Shown here: in pieces, positions 44,983-59,500 of the stretch | Layout of the letters: every line of letters begins with the position of its first letter | Numbering within the stretch: position 1 is the stretch's first letter | Assembly: GCA_030267565.1 (NCBI GenBank) | Contig: BRXU01000015.1 | Coordinates: forward strand, 62,001-126,000 | Length of the DNA stretch: 64,000 nucleotides | DNA from: Pleodorina starrii | Taxonomy: Eukaryota > Chlorophyta > Chlorophyceae > Chlamydomonadales > Volvocaceae | Reading direction: 5' to 3' | Position numbers and translations under genes: made by a program | The notes under the pieces: generated by a model | Seen by the model: only the letters and a program-made list of their open reading frames with translations | What the model was told of the DNA's origin: nothing | Database searches by the model: none

Positions 44983-47661
44983 CCATGGGCCCAGCCTCGA
45001 CCCATGGGCCCAGCCTCGACCCATGGGCCCAGCCTCGACCCATGGGCCCAGCCTCGACCCATGGGCCCAGCCTCGACCCATGGGCCCAGCCTCGACCCAT
45101 GGGCCCAGCCTCGACCCATGGGCCCAGCCTCGACCCATGGGCCCAGCCTCGACCCATGGGCCCAGCTTCGACCCATGGGCCCAGCCTCGACCCATGGGCC
45201 CAGCCTCGACCCATGGGCCCAGCCTCGATCCATGGGCCCAGCCTCGACCCATGGGCCCAGCCTCGACCCATGGGCCCAGCCTCGACCCATGGGCCCAGCC
45301 TCGACCCATGGGCCCAGCCTCGACCCATGGGCCCAGCCTCAAACCATGAGCCCAGCCTCGACCCATGGGCCCAGCCTCGACCCATGAGCCCAATCTCGAC
45401 CCATGGGCCCAGCTTCGACCCATGGGCCCAGCCTCGACCCATGGGCCCAGCCTCGACCCATGGGCCCAGCCTCAAACCATGAGCCCAGCCTCGACCCGTG
45501 GGCCCAGCCTCGACCCATGGGCCCAGTCTCGACCCATGGGCATAGCTTCGACCCATGGGCCCAACCTCGACCCATGGGCCCAGCCTCGACCCATGGGCCC
45601 AGCCTCGACCCATGGGCCCAGTCTCGACCCATGGGCCCAGCTTCGACCCATGAGCCCAGCTTCGACCCATGGGCCCAGCCTCGACCCATGGGCCCAGCTT
45701 CGACCCAAGAGTCCAGCTTCGACCCATGGGCCCAGTCTCGACCCATAGGCCCAGCCTCGACCCATGGGCCCAGTCTCGACCCATGGGCCCAGCCTCGAAC
45801 CAATGTGCCATGGGCCCAGCCTCGACCCATGGGCCTAGTCTCGTCCCATGCGCCCAGCCTCGACCCATGGGCCCAGTCTCGACCCATAGGCCCAGCCTCG
45901 ACCCATGGGCCCAGCCTCGACCCATGGGCCCAGCCTCGACCCATGGGCCCAGCCTAGGCCTTTGGGCCAGCTTCGACCCATGAGCCCAGCTTCGACCCAT
46001 GGGCCCAGCCTCGACCCATGAGCCCAGCCTCGACCCATGGGCCCAGCCTCGACCCATGGGCCCAGTCTCGACCCATGGGCCCAGCTTCGACCCATGAGTC
46101 CAGCTTCGACCCATGTGCCCAGCCTCGACCCATGGGCCCAGCTTCGACCCATGAGCCCAGCTTCGACCCATGGGCCCAGCCTCGACCCATGGGCCCAGCT
46201 TCGACCCAAGAGTCCAGCTTCGACCCATGGGCCCAGCCTCGACCCATGGGCCCAGTCTCGACCCATGGGCCCAGCCTCGAACCAATGTGCCATGGGCCCA
46301 GCCTCGACCCATGGGCCTAGTCTCGTCCCATGCGCCCAGCCTCGACCCATGGGCCCGGTTTCGACCCATAGGCCCAGCCTCGACCCATGGGCCCAGCCTC
46401 GACCCATGGGCCCAGCTTCGACCCATGGGCCCAGCCTCGACCCATGGGCCCAGCCTCGACCCATGGGCCCAGCCTCGATCCATGGGCCTAGCTTCAACCC
46501 ATAAGCCCAGCTTCGACCCATGGGCCCAGCCTCGACCCATGGGCCCAGCCTCGACCCATGGGCCCAGCCTCGACCCATGGGCCCAGCCTCGACCCATGGG
46601 CCCAGCCTCAAACCATGAGCCCAGCCTCGACCCATGGGCCCAGCCTCGACCCATGAGCCCAATCTCGACCCATGGGCCCAGCTTCGACCCATGGGCCCAG
46701 CCTCGACCCATGGGCCCAGCCTCGACCCATGGGCCCAGCCTCAAACCATGAGCCCAGCCTCGACCCATGGGCCCAGCCTCGACCCATGGGCCCAGCCTCG
46801 ACCCATGGGCCCAGCCTAGGCCTTTGGGCCAGCTTCGACCCATGAGCCCAGCTTCGACCCATGGGCCCAGCCTCGACCCATGAGCCCAGCCTCGACCCAT
46901 GGGCCCAGCCTCGACCCATGGGCCCAGTCTCGACCCATGGGCCCAGCTTCGACCCATGAGCCCAGCTTCGACCCATGTGCCCAGCCTCGACCCATGGGCC
47001 CAGCTTCGACCCATGAGTCCAGCTTCGACCCATGGGCCCAGCCTCGACCCATGGGCCCAGTCTCGACCCATGGGCCCAGCCTCGAACCAATGTGCCATGG
47101 GCCCAGCCTCGACCCATGGGCCTAGTCTCGTCCCATGCGCCCAGCCTCGACCCATGGGCCCGGTTTCGACCCATAGGCCCAGCCTCGACCCATGGGCCCA
47201 GCCTCGACCCATGGGCCCAGCCTCGACCCATGGGCCCAGCCTCGACCCATGGGCCCAGTCTCGACCCATGGGCCCAGCTTCGACCCATGAGCCCAGCTTC
47301 GACCCATGTGCCCAGCCTCGACCCATGGGCCCAGCTTCGACCCAAGAGTCCAGCTTCGACCCATGGGCCCAGCCTCGACCCATGGGCCCCGCCTCGACCC
47401 ATGGGCCCAGTCTCGACCCATGGGCCCAGCCTCGAACCAATGTGCCATGGGACCAGCATCGACCCATGGGCCTAGTCTCGACCCATGGGCCCAGCCTCGA
47501 CCCATGGGCCCAGCCTCGACCCATGGGCCCAGCCTCGACCCATGGGCCCAGCCTCGACCCATGGGCCCAGCCTCGACCCATGGGCCCAGCTTCGACCCAT
47601 GGGCCCAGCCTAGACCCATGGGCCCAGCCTAGACCCATGGGCCCAGCCTCGACCCATGGGC

Positions 47662-47908
47662 CAGGGTGGCTATCTTATTTTGTTGAGTATCTACGGCCAG
47701 AAATACTCCTGGCTCAAAAGCGCTGAAAGTATCTGTCAGGATCTGTCTAGGAGGGGATTTTCCCGGCTAAACACGGCCCCGGGAGATATCATGCCCCACC
47801 TGTGAGGCTGGATTATCTAAACCTTCAGCTTTTTCCACGGCAAAAGTATCTTCAGATTTCCAAAATTTTCTCCCGAATATATATTCATATCTTAAGATAG
47901 CCACCCTG
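47662..47908. mobile_element. 247-bp hAT-like MITE, copy 2
   Basis: Same length, same ends and same flanking CCATGGGC (47,654-47,661 and 47,909-47,916) as copy 1, with about half a dozen base differences in the interior. The offset is 2,926 bp, exactly 154 x 19, and the satellite downstream of both copies follows the same variant order at first. This favours copying together with the array over a second insertion. Confidence 0.92.
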
Positions 47909-50799
47909 CCATGGGCCCAGCCTCGACCCATGGGCCCAGCCTCGACCCATGGGCCCAGCCTCGACCCATGGGCCCAGCCTCGACCCATGGGCCCAGCCTC
48001 GACCCATGGGCCCAGCCTCGACCCATGGGCCCAGCCTCGACCCATGGGCCCAGCCTCGACCCATGGGCCCAGCTTCGACCCATGGGCCCAGCCTCGACCC
48101 ATGGGCCCAGCCTCGACCCATGGGCCCAGCCTCGACCCATGGGCCCAGCCTCGACCCATGGGCCCAGCCTCGACCCATGGGCCCAGCCTCAAACCATGAG
48201 CCCAGCCTCGACCCATGGGCCCAGCCTCGACCCATGAGCCCAATCTCGACCCATGGGCCCAGCTTCGACCCATGGGCCCAGCCTCGACCCATGGGCCCAG
48301 CCTCGACCCATGGGCCCAGCCTCAAACCATGAGCCCAGCCTCGACCCATGGGCCCAGCCTAGGCCTTTGGGCCAGCTTCGACCCATGAGCCCAGCTTCGA
48401 CCCATGGGCCCAGCCTCGACCCATGAGCCCAGCCTCGACCCATGGGCCCAGCCTCGACCCATGGGCCCAGTCTCGACCCATGGGCCCAGCTTCGACCCAT
48501 GAGCCCAGCTTCGACCCATGTGCACAGCCTCGATTCATGGGCCCAGCTTCGACCCATGAGTCCAGCTTCGACCCATGGGCCCAGCCTCGACCCATGGGCC
48601 CAGTCTCGACCCATGGGCCCAGCCTCGAACCAATGTGCCATGCGCCCAGCCTCGACCCATGGGCCTAGTCTCGTCCCATGCGCCCAGCCTCGACCCATGG
48701 GCCCAGTCTCGACCCATAGGCCCAGCCTCGACCCATGGGCCCAGCCTCGATCCATGGGCCCAGCCTCGACCCATGGGCCCAGCCTCGACCCATGGGCCCA
48801 GCCTCGACCCATGGGCCCAGCCTCGACCCATGGGCCCAGCCTCGACCCATGGGCCCAGCCTCAACCCATAAGCCCAGCCTCGACCCATGGGCCCAGCCTC
48901 GACCCATGAGCCCAATCTCGACCCATGGGCCCAGCTTCGACCCATGGGCCCAGCTTCGACGCATGCCCCCAGCCTCAACCCATGGGCCCAACCTCGACCC
49001 ATGGGCCCAGCCTCGACCCATGGGCCCAGCCTCGACCCATGGGCCCAGTCTCGACCCATGGGCCCAGCTTCGACCCATGGGCCCAGCCTAGGCCTTAGGG
49101 CCAGCTTTGACCCATGAGCCCAGCTTCGACCCATGGGCCCAGTCTCGACCCATGGGCCCAGCCTCGACCCATGGGCCCAGCCTCGACCCATGGGCCCAGT
49201 CTCGACCCATGGGCCCAGCTTCGACCCATGGGCCCAGCCTAGGCCTTAGGGCCAGCTTTGACCCATGAGCCCAGCTTCGACCCATGGGCCCAGCCTCGAC
49301 CCATGAGCCCAGCCTCGACCCATGGGCCCAGCCTCGACCCATGGGCCCAGCCTCGACCCATGGGCCCAGCCTCGACCCATGGGCCCAGCCTCGATCCATG
49401 GGCCCAGCCTCGATCCATGGGCCCAGCCTCGACCCATGGGCCCAGCCTCGACCCATGGGCCCAGCCTCGAACCATGAGCCCAGCCTCGACCCATGGGCCC
49501 AGCCTAGGCCTTTGGGCCAGCTTCGACCCATGAGCCCAGCTTCGACCCATGGGCCCAACCTCGACCCATGGGCCCAGCCTCGACCCATGGGCCCAGCCTC
49601 GACCCATGGGGCCAGTCTCGACCCATGGGCCCAGCTTCGACCCATGAGCCCAACTTCGACCCATGTGCCCAGCCTCGACCCATGGGCCCAGCTTCGACCC
49701 AAGAGTCCAGCTTCGACCCATGGGCCCAGCCTCGACCCATGGGCCCCGCCTCGACCCATGGGCCCAGCCTCGAACCAATGTGCCATGGGACCAGCATCGA
49801 CCCATGGGCCTAGTCTCGTCCCATGCGCCCAGCCTCGACCCATGGGCCACGTCTCGACCCATAGGCCCAGCCTCGACCCATGGGCCCAGCCTCGACCCAT
49901 GGGCCCAGCATCGACCCATGGGCCTAGTCTCGTCCCATGCGCCCAGCCTCGACCCATGGGCCACGTCTCGACCCATAGGCCCAGCCTCGACCCATGGGCC
50001 CAGCCTCGACCCATGGGCCCAGCCTCGACCCATGGGCCCAGCCTCGACCCATGGGCCCAGCCTCGACCCATGGGCCCAGCCTCGACCCATGGGCCCAGCC
50101 TCGACCCATGGGCCCAGCCTCGACCCATGGGCCCAGCCTCGACCCATGGGCCCAGCCTCGACCCATGGGCCACGTCTCGACCCATAGGCCCAGCCTCGAC
50201 CCATGGGCCCAGCCTCGACCCATGGGCCCAGCCTCGACCCATGGGCCCAGCCTCGACCCATGGGCCCAGCCTCGACCCATGGGCCCAGCCTCGACCCATG
50301 GGCCCAGCCTCGATCCATGGGCCCAGCCTCGACCCATGGGCCCAGCCTCGTCCCATGGGCCCAGCCTCGACCCATGGGCCCAGCCTCGACCAATGGGCCC
50401 AGCTTCGACCCATGAGCCCAGCTTGGACGCATTGCGCCATGGGCCCAACCTCGACCCATGGGCCCGGCCTCGACCCATGGGCCCAGCCTCGACCAATGGG
50501 CCCAGCCTCGACCCATGAGCCCAGCCTCGACCCATGGGCCCCGCCTCGACCCATGGGCCCAGTCTCGACCCATGGGCCCAGTCTCGACCCATGGGCCCAG
50601 CCTCGAACCAATGTGCCATGGGACCAGCATCGACCCATGGGCCTAGTCTCGTCCCATGCGCCCAGCCTCGACCCATGGGCCACGTCTCGACCCATAGGCC
50701 CAGCCTCGACCCATGGGCCCAGCCTCGACCCATGGGCCCAGCCTCGACCCATGGGCCCAGCATCGACCCATGGGCCTAGTCTCGTCCCATGCGCCCAGC

Positions 50800-53560
50800 C
50801 TCGACCCATGGGCCACGTCTCGACCCATAGGCCCAGCCTCGACCCATGGGCCCAGCCTCGACCCATGGGCCCAGCCTCGACCCATGGGCCCAGCCTCGAC
50901 CCATGGGCCCAGCCTCGACCCATGGGCCCAGCCTCGACCCATGGGCCCAGCCTCGACCCATGGGCCCAGCCTCGACCCATGGGCCCAGCCTCGACCCATG
51001 GGCCCAGCCTCGACCCATGGGCCCAGCCTCGACCCATGGGCCCAGCCTCGATCCATGGGCCCAGCCTCGACCCATGGGCCCAGCCTCGTCCCATGGGCCC
51101 AGCCTCGACCCATGGGCCCAGCCTCGACCAATGGGCCCAGCTTCGACCCATGAGCCCAGCTTGGACGCATTGCGCCATGGGCCCAACCTCGACCCATGGG
51201 CCCGGCCTCGACCCATGGGCCCAGCCTCGACCAATGGGCCCAGCCTCGACCCATGAGCCCAGCCTCGACCCATGGGCCCAGCCTAGGCCTTTGGGCCAGC
51301 TTCGACCCATGAGCCCAGCTTCGACCCATGGGCCCAACCTCGACCCATGGGCTGCCTCGACCCATGGGCCCAGTCTCGACCCATGGGCCCAGCTTCGACC
51401 CATGAGCCCAGCCTCGACCCATGGGCCCAGCCTCGACCCAAGAGTCCAGCTTCGACCCATGGGCCCAGTCTCGACCCATAGGCCCAGCCTCGACCCATGG
51501 GCCCAGTCTCGACCCATGGGCCCAGCCTCGAACCAATGTGCCATGGGCCCAGCCTCGACCCATGGGCCTAGTCTCGTCCCATGCGCCCAGCCTCGACCCA
51601 TGGGCCCAGTCTCGACCCATAGGCCCAGCCTCGACCCATGGGCCCAGCCTCGACCCATGGGCCCAGCCTCGACCCATGGGCCCAGCTTAGGCCTTTGGGC
51701 CAGCTTCGACCCATGAGCCCAGCTTCGACCCATGGGCCCAGCCTCGACCCATGAGCCCAGCCTCGACCCATGGGCCCAGCCTCGACCCATGGGCCCAGTC
51801 TCGACCCATGGGCCCAGCTTCGACCCATGGGCCCAGCCTCGACCCATGGGCCCAGCCTCGACCCATGGGCCCAGCCTCGACCCATGGGCCCAGCCTCGAC
51901 CCATGGGCCCAGCCTCGACCCATGGGCCCAGCCTCGACCCATGGGCCCAGCCTCGACCCATGGGCCCAGCCTCGACCCATGGGCCCAGCCTCGACCCATG
52001 GGCCCAGCCTCGATCCATGGGCCCAGCCTCGACCCATGGGCCCAGCCTCGTCCCATGGGCCCAGCCTCGACCCATGGGCCCAGCCTCGACCAATGGGCCC
52101 AGCTTCGACCCATGAGCCCAGCTTGGACGCATTGCGCCATGGGCCCAACCTCGACCCATGGGCCCGGCCTCGACCCATGGGCCCAGCCTCGACCAATGGG
52201 CCCAGCCTCGACCCATGAGCCCAGCCTCGACCCATGGGCCCAGCCTAGGCCTTTGGGCCAGCTTCGACCCATGAGCCCAGCTTCGACCCATGGGCCCAAC
52301 CTCGACCCATGGGCTGCCTCGACCCATGGGCCCAGTCTCGACCCATGGGCCCAGCTTCGACCCATGAGCCCAGCCTCGACCCATGGGCCCAGCCTCGACC
52401 CAAGAGTCCAGCTTCGACCCATGGGCCCAGTCTCGACCCATAGGCCCAGCCTCGACCCATGGGCCCAGTCTCGACCCATGGGCCCAGCCTCGAACCAATG
52501 TGCCATGGGCCCAGCCTCGACCCATGGGCCTAGTCTCGTCCCATGCGCCCAGCCTCGACCCATGGGCCCAGTCTCGACCCATAGGCCCAGCCTCGACCCA
52601 TGGGCCCAGCCTCGACCCATGGGCCCAGCCTCGACCTATGGGCCCAGCTTAGGCCTTTGGGCCAGCTTCGACCCATGAGCCCAGCTTCGACCCATGGGCC
52701 CAGCCTCGACCCATGAGCCCAGCCTCGACCCATGGGCCCAGCCTCGACCCATGGGCCCAGTCTCGACCCATGGGCCCAGCTTCGACCCATGAGCCCAGCT
52801 TCGACCCATGTGCCCAGCCTCGACCCATGGGCCCAGATTCGACCCATGAGTCCAGCTTCGACCCATGGGCCCAGCCTCAACCCATGGGCCCAGTCTCGAC
52901 CCATGGGCCCAGCCTCGAACCAATGTGCCATGGGCCCAGCCTCGACCCATGGGCCTAGTCTCGTCCCATGCGCCCAGCCTCGACCCATGGGCCCAGTCTC
53001 GACCCATAGGCCCAGCCTCGACCCATGGGCCCAGCCTCGACCCATGGGCCCAGCCTCGACCCATGGGCCCAGCCTCGACCAATGGGCCCAGCCTCGACCC
53101 ATGAGCCCAGCCTCGACCCATGGGCCCAGCCTAGGCCTTTGGGCCAGCTTCGACCCATGAGCCCAGCTTCGACCCATGGGCCCAACCTCGACCCATGGGC
53201 TGCCTCGACCCATGGGCCCAGTCTCGACCCATGGGCCCAGCTTCGACCCATGAGCCCAGCCTCGACCCATGGGCCCAGCCTCGACCCAAGAGTCCAGCTT
53301 CGACCCATGGGCCCAGTCTCGACCCATAGGCCCAGCCTCGACCCATGGGCCCAGTCTCGACCCATGGGCCCAGCCTCGAACCAATGTGCCATGGGCCCAG
53401 CCTCGACCCATGGGCCTAGTCTCGTCCCATGCGCCCAGCCTCGACCCATGGGCCCAGTCTCGACCCATAGGCCCAGCCTCGACCCATGGGCCCAGCCTCG
53501 ACCCATGGGCCCAGCCTCGACCCATGGGCCCAGCTTAGGCCTTTGGGCCAGCTTCGACCC
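50800..53560. repeat. ~0.9-kb higher-order repeat marked by a truncated unit
   Basis: A shortened unit, CATGGGCTGCCTCGACCC, occurs near 51,350, 52,312 and 53,198 and nowhere else I noticed. The surrounding variant order repeats with offsets of 962 and 886 bp, a difference of 76 bp or four basic units. The shared defect marks one founder copy amplified twice. Confidence 0.75.
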
Positions 53561-56500
53561 ATGAGCCCAGCTTCGACCCATGGGCCCAGCCTCGACCCAT
53601 GAGCCCAGCCTCGACCCATGGGCCCAGCCTCGACCCATGGGCCCAGTCTCGACCCATGGGCCCAGCTTCGACCCATGAGCCCAGCTTCGACCCATGTGCC
53701 CAGCCTCGACCCATGGGCCCAGCTTCGACCCATGAGTCCAGCTTCGACCCATGGGCCCAGCCTCAACCCATGGGCCCAGTCTCGACCCATGGGCCCAGCC
53801 TCGAACCAATGTGCCATGGGCCCAGCCTCGACCCATGGGCCTAGTCTCGTCCCATGCGCCCAGCCTCGACCCATGGGCCCAGTCTCGACCCATAGGCCCA
53901 GCCTCGACCCATGGGCCCAGCCTCGACCCATGGGCCCAGCCTCGACCCATGGGCCCAGCCTCGACCCATGGGCCCAGCCTCGACCCATGGGCCCAGCCTC
54001 GACCCATGGGCCCAGCCTCAAACCATGAGCCCAGCCTCGACCCATGGGCCCAGCCTCAACCCATGAGCCCAATCTCGACCCATGGGCCCAGCTTCGACCC
54101 ATGGGCCCAGCCTCGACCCATGGGCCCAGCCTCGACCCATGGGCCCAGCCTCAAACCATGAGCCCAGCCTCGACCCATGGGCCCAGCCTAGGCCTTTGGG
54201 CCAGCTTCGACCCATGAGCCCAGCTTCGACCCATGGGCCCAGCCTCGACCCATGAGCCCAGCCTCGACCCATGGGCCCAGCCTCGACCCATGGGCCCAGT
54301 CTCGACCCATGGGCCCAGCTTCGACCCATGAGCCCAGCTTCGACCCATGTGCACAGCCTCGACCCATGGGCCCAGCTTCGACCCATGAGTCCAGCTTCGA
54401 CCCATGGGCCCAGCCTCGACCCATGGGCCCAGTCTCGACCCATGGGCCCAGCCTCGAACCAATGTGCCATGGGCCCAGCCTCGACCCATGGGCCTAGTCT
54501 CGTCCCATGCGCCCAGCCTCGACCCATGGGCCCAGTCTCGACCCATAGGCCCAGCCTCGACCCATGGGCCCAGCCTCGACCCATGGGCCCAGCCTCGACC
54601 CATGGGCCCAGCCTCGACCCATGGGCCCAGCCTCGACCCATGGGCCCAGCCTCGACCCATGGGCCCAGCCTCAAACCATGAGCCCAGCCTCGACCCATGG
54701 GCCCAGCCTCAACCCATGAGCCCAATCTCGACCCATGGGCCCAGCTTCGACCCATGGGCCCAGCCTCGACCCATGGGCCCAGCCTCGACCCATGGGCCCA
54801 GCCTCAAACCATGAGCCCAGCCTCGACCCATGGGCCCAGCCTAGGCCTTTGGGCCAGCTTCGACCCATGAGCCCAGCTTCGACCCATGGGCCCAGCCTCG
54901 ACCCATGAGCCCAGCCTCGACCCATGGGCCCAGCCTCGACCCATGGGCCCAGTCTCGACCCATGGGCCCAGCTTCGACCCATGAGCCCAGCTTCGACCCA
55001 TGTGCACAGCCTCGACCCATGGGCCCAGCTTCGACCCATGAGTCCAGCTTCGACCCATGGGCCCAGCCTCGTCCCATGCGCCCAGCCTCGACCCATGGGC
55101 CCAGTCTCGACCCATAGGCCCAGCCTCGACCCATGGGCCCAGCCTCGACCCATGGGCCCAGCCTCAAACCATAAGCCCAGCCTCGACCCATGGGCCCAGC
55201 CTCGACCCATGAGCCCAATCTCGACCCATGGGCCCAGCTTCGACCCATGGGCCCAGCTTCGACGCATGCCCCCAGCCTCGACCCATGGGCCCAACCTCGA
55301 CCCATGGGCCCAGCCTCGAGCCCTCGACCCATGGGCCCAGTCTCGACCCATGGGCCCAGCTTCGACCCATGGGCCCAGCTTCGACGCATGCCCCCAGCCT
55401 CGACCCATGGGCCCAACCTCGACCCATGGGCCCAGCCTCGAGCCCTCGACCCATGGGCCCAGTCTCGACCCATGGGCCCAGCCTCGACCCATGGGCCCAG
55501 CCTCGACCCATGGGCCCAGTCTCGACCCATGGGCCCAGCTTCGACCCATGGGCCCAGCCTAGGCCTTTGGGCCAGCTTTGACCCATGAGCCCAGCTTCGA
55601 CCCATGGGCCCAGCCTCGACCCATGAGCCCAGCCTCGACCCATGGGCCCAACCTCGACCCATGGGCCCAGTCTCGACCCATGGGCCCCGCCTCGACCCAT
55701 GGGCCCAGCTTCGACCCATGGGCCCAGCCTCAAACCATGAGCCCAGCCTCGACCCATGGGCCCAGCCTCAACCCATGAGCCCAATCTCGACCCATGGGCC
55801 CAGCTTCGACCCATGGGCCCAGCCTCGACCCATGGGCCCAGCCTCGACCCATGGGCCCAGCCTCAAACCATGAGCCCAGCCTCGACCCATGGGCCCAGCC
55901 TAGGCCTTTGGGCCAGCTTCGACCCATGAGCCCAGCTTCGACCCATGGGCCCAGCCTCGACCCAAGAGTCCAGCTTCGACCCATGGGCCCAGTCTCGACC
56001 CATAGGCCCAGCCTCGACCCATGGGCCCAGTCTCGACCCATGGGCCCAGCCTCGAACCAATGTGCCATGGGCCCAGCCTCGACCCATGGGCCCAGTCTCG
56101 ACCCATAGGCCCAGCCTCGACCCATGGGCCCAGCCTCGACCCATGGGCCCAGCCTCGACCCATGGGCCCAGCCTCGACCCATGGGCCCAGCCTCGACCCA
56201 TGGGCCCAGCCTCGACCCATGGGCCCAGCCTCAAACCATGAGCCCAGCCTCGACCCATGGGCCCAGCCTCAACCCATGAGCCCAATCTCGACCCATGGGC
56301 CCAGCTTCGACCCATGGGCCCAGCCTCGACCCATGGGCCCAGCCTCGACCCATGGGCCCAGCCTCAAACCATGAGCCCAGCCTCGACCCATGGGCCCAGC
56401 CTAGGCCTTTGGGCCAGCTTCGACCCATGAGCCCAGCTTCGACCCATGGGCCCAGCCTCGACCCATGAGCCCAGCCTCGACCCATGGGCCCAGCCTCGAC

Positions 56501-59500
56501 CCATGGGCCCAGTCTCGACCCATGGGCCCAGCTTCGACCCATGAGCCCAGCTTCGACCCATGTGCACAGCCTCGACCCATGGGCCCAGCTTCGACCCATG
56601 AGTCCAGCTTCGACCCATGGGCCCAGCCTCGTCCCATGCGCCCAGCCTCGACCCATGGGCCCAGTCTCGACCCATAGGCCCAGCCTCGACCCATGGGCCC
56701 AGCCTCGATCCATGGGCCCAGCCTCGACCCATGGGCCCAGCCTCGACCAATGGGCCCAGCCTCGACCCATGGGCCCAGCCTCGACCCATGGGCCCAGCCT
56801 CGACCCATGGGCCCAGCCTCGACCCATGGGCCCAGCCTCAAACCATAAGCCCAGCCTCGACCCATGGGCCCAGCCTCGACCCATGAGCCCAATCTCGACC
56901 CATGGGCCCAGCTTCGACCCATGGGCCCAGCTTCGACGCATGCCCCCAGCCTCGACCCATGGGCCCAACCTCGACCCATGGGCCCAGCCTCGAGCCCTCG
57001 ACCCATGGGCCCAGTCTCGACCCATGGGCCCAGCCTCGACCCATGGGCCCAGCCTCGACCCATGGGCCCAGTCTCGACCCATGGGCCCAGCTTCGACCCA
57101 TGGGCCCAGCCTAGGCCTTTGGGCCAGCTTTGACCCATGAGCCCAGCTTCGACCCATGGGCCCAGCCTCGACCCATGAGCCCAGCCTCGACCCATGGGCC
57201 CAACCTCGACCCATGGGCCCAGTCTCGACCCATGGGCCCCGCCTCGACCCATGGGCCCAGCTTCGACCCATGGGCCCAGCCTCAAACCATGAGCCCAGCC
57301 TCGACCCATGGGCCCAGCCTCAACCCATGAGCCCAATCTCGACCCATGGGCCCAGCTTCGACCCATGGGCCCAGCCTCGACCCATGGGCCCAGCCTCGAC
57401 CCATGGGCCCAGCCTCAAACCATGAGCCCAGCCTCGACCCATGGGCCCAGCCTAGGCCTTTGGGCCAGCTTCGACCCATGAGCCCAGCTTCGACCCATGG
57501 GCCCAGCCTCGACCCAAGAGTCCAGCTTCGACCCATGGGCCCAGTCTCGACCCATAGGCCCAGCCTCGACCCATGGGCCCAGTCTCGACCCATGGGCCCA
57601 GCCTCGAACCAATGTGCCATGGGCCCAGCCTCGACCCATGGGCCTAGTCTCGTCCCATGCGCCCAGCCTCGACCCATGGGCCCAGTCTCGACCCATAGGC
57701 CCAGCCTCGACCCATGGGCCCAGCCTCGACCCATGGGCCCAGCCTCGACCCATGGGCCCAGCTTAGGCCTTTGGGCCAGCTTCGACCCATGAGCCCAGCT
57801 TCGACCCATGGGCCCAGCCTCGACCCATGAGCCCAGCTTCGACCCAAGAGTCCAGCTTCGACCCATAGGCCCAGTCTCGACCCATAGGCCCAGCCTCGAC
57901 CCATGGGCCCAGTCTCGACCCATGGGCCCAGCCTCGAACCAATGTGCCATGGGCCCAGCCTCGACCCATGGGCCTAGTCTCGTCCCATGCGCCCAGCCTC
58001 GACCCATGGGCCCAGTCTCGACCCATAGGCCCAGCCTCGACCCATGGGCCCAGCCTCGACCCATGGGCCCAGCCTCGACCCATGGGCCCAGCTTAGGCCT
58101 TTGGGCCAGCTTCGACCCATGAGCCCAGCTTCGACCCATGGGCCCAGCCTCGACCCATGAGCCCAGCCTCGACCCATGGGCCCAGCCTCGACCCATGGGC
58201 CCAGTCTCGACCCATGGGCCCAGCTTCGACCCATGAGCCCAGCTTCGACCCATGTGCCCAGCCTCGACCCATGGGCCCAGCTTCGACCCATGAGTCCAGC
58301 TTCGACCCATGGGCCCAGCCTCAACCCATGGGCCCAGCCTCGACCCATGGGCCCAGCCTCAAACCATAAGCCCAGCCTCGACCCATGGGCCCAGCCTCGA
58401 CCCATGAGCCCAATCTCGACCCATGGGCCCAGCTTCGACCCATGGGCCCAGCTTCGACGCATGCCCCCAGCCTCGACCCATGGGCCCAACCTCGACCCAT
58501 GGGCCCAGCCTCGAGCCCTCGACCCATGGGCCCAGTCTCGACCCATGGGCCCAGCCTCGACCCATGGGCCCAGCCTCGACCCATGGGCCCAGTCTCGACC
58601 CATGGGCCCAGCTTCGACCCATGGGCCCAGCCTAGGCCTTTGGGCCAGCTTTGACCCATGAGCCCAGCTTCGACCCATGGGCCCAGCCTCGACCCATGAG
58701 CCCAGCCTCGACCCATGGGCCCAACCTCGACCCATGGGCCCAGTCTCGACCCATGGGCCCCGCCTCGACCCATGGGCCCAGCTTCGACCCATGGGCCCAG
58801 CCTCAAACCATGAGCCCAGCCTCGACCCATGGGCCCAGCCTCAACCCATGAGCCCAATCTCGACCCATGGGCCCAGCTTCGACCCATGGGCCCAGCCTCG
58901 ACCCATGGGCCCAGCCTCGACCCATGGGCCCAGCCTCAAACCATGAGCCCAGCCTCGACCCATGGGCCCAGCCTAGGCCTTTGGGCCAGCTTCGACCCAT
59001 GAGCCCAGCTTCGACCCATGGGCCCAGCCTCGACCCAAGAGTCCAGCTTCGACCCATGGGCCCAGTCTCGACCCATAGGCCCAGCCTCGACCCATGGGCC
59101 CAGTCTCGACCCATGGGCCCAGCCTCGAACCAATGTGCCATGGGCCCAGCCTCGACCCATGGGCCTAGTCTCGTCCCATGCGCCCAGCCTCGACCCATGG
59201 GCCCAGTCTCGACCCATGGGCCCAGCCTAGGCCTTTGGGCCAGCTTCGACCCATGAGCCCAGCTTCGACCCATGGGCCCAGCCTCGACCCAAGAGTCCAG
59301 CTTCGACCCATGGGCCCAGTCTCGACCCATAGGCCCAGCCTCGACCCATGGGCCCAGTCTCGACCCATGGGCCCAGCCTCGAACCAATGTGCCATGGGCC
59401 CAGCCTCGACCCATGGGCCTAGTCTCGTCCCATGCGCCCAGCCTCGACCCATGGGCCCAGTCTCGACCCATAGGCCCAGCCTCGACCCATGGGCCCAGCC

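Noticed and set aside
49088..52582. Long ORFs (up to about 1,160 codons) of repeating GRGWAHGSRLGPWVEAGPM or GPASTHGPSLDPWAQPRPM type across both satellite blocks
   Set aside because: They follow from a stop-free 19-bp unit and occur on both strands in overlapping frames. Frames end only at variant units, with no start context, codon bias or non-repeat domain.
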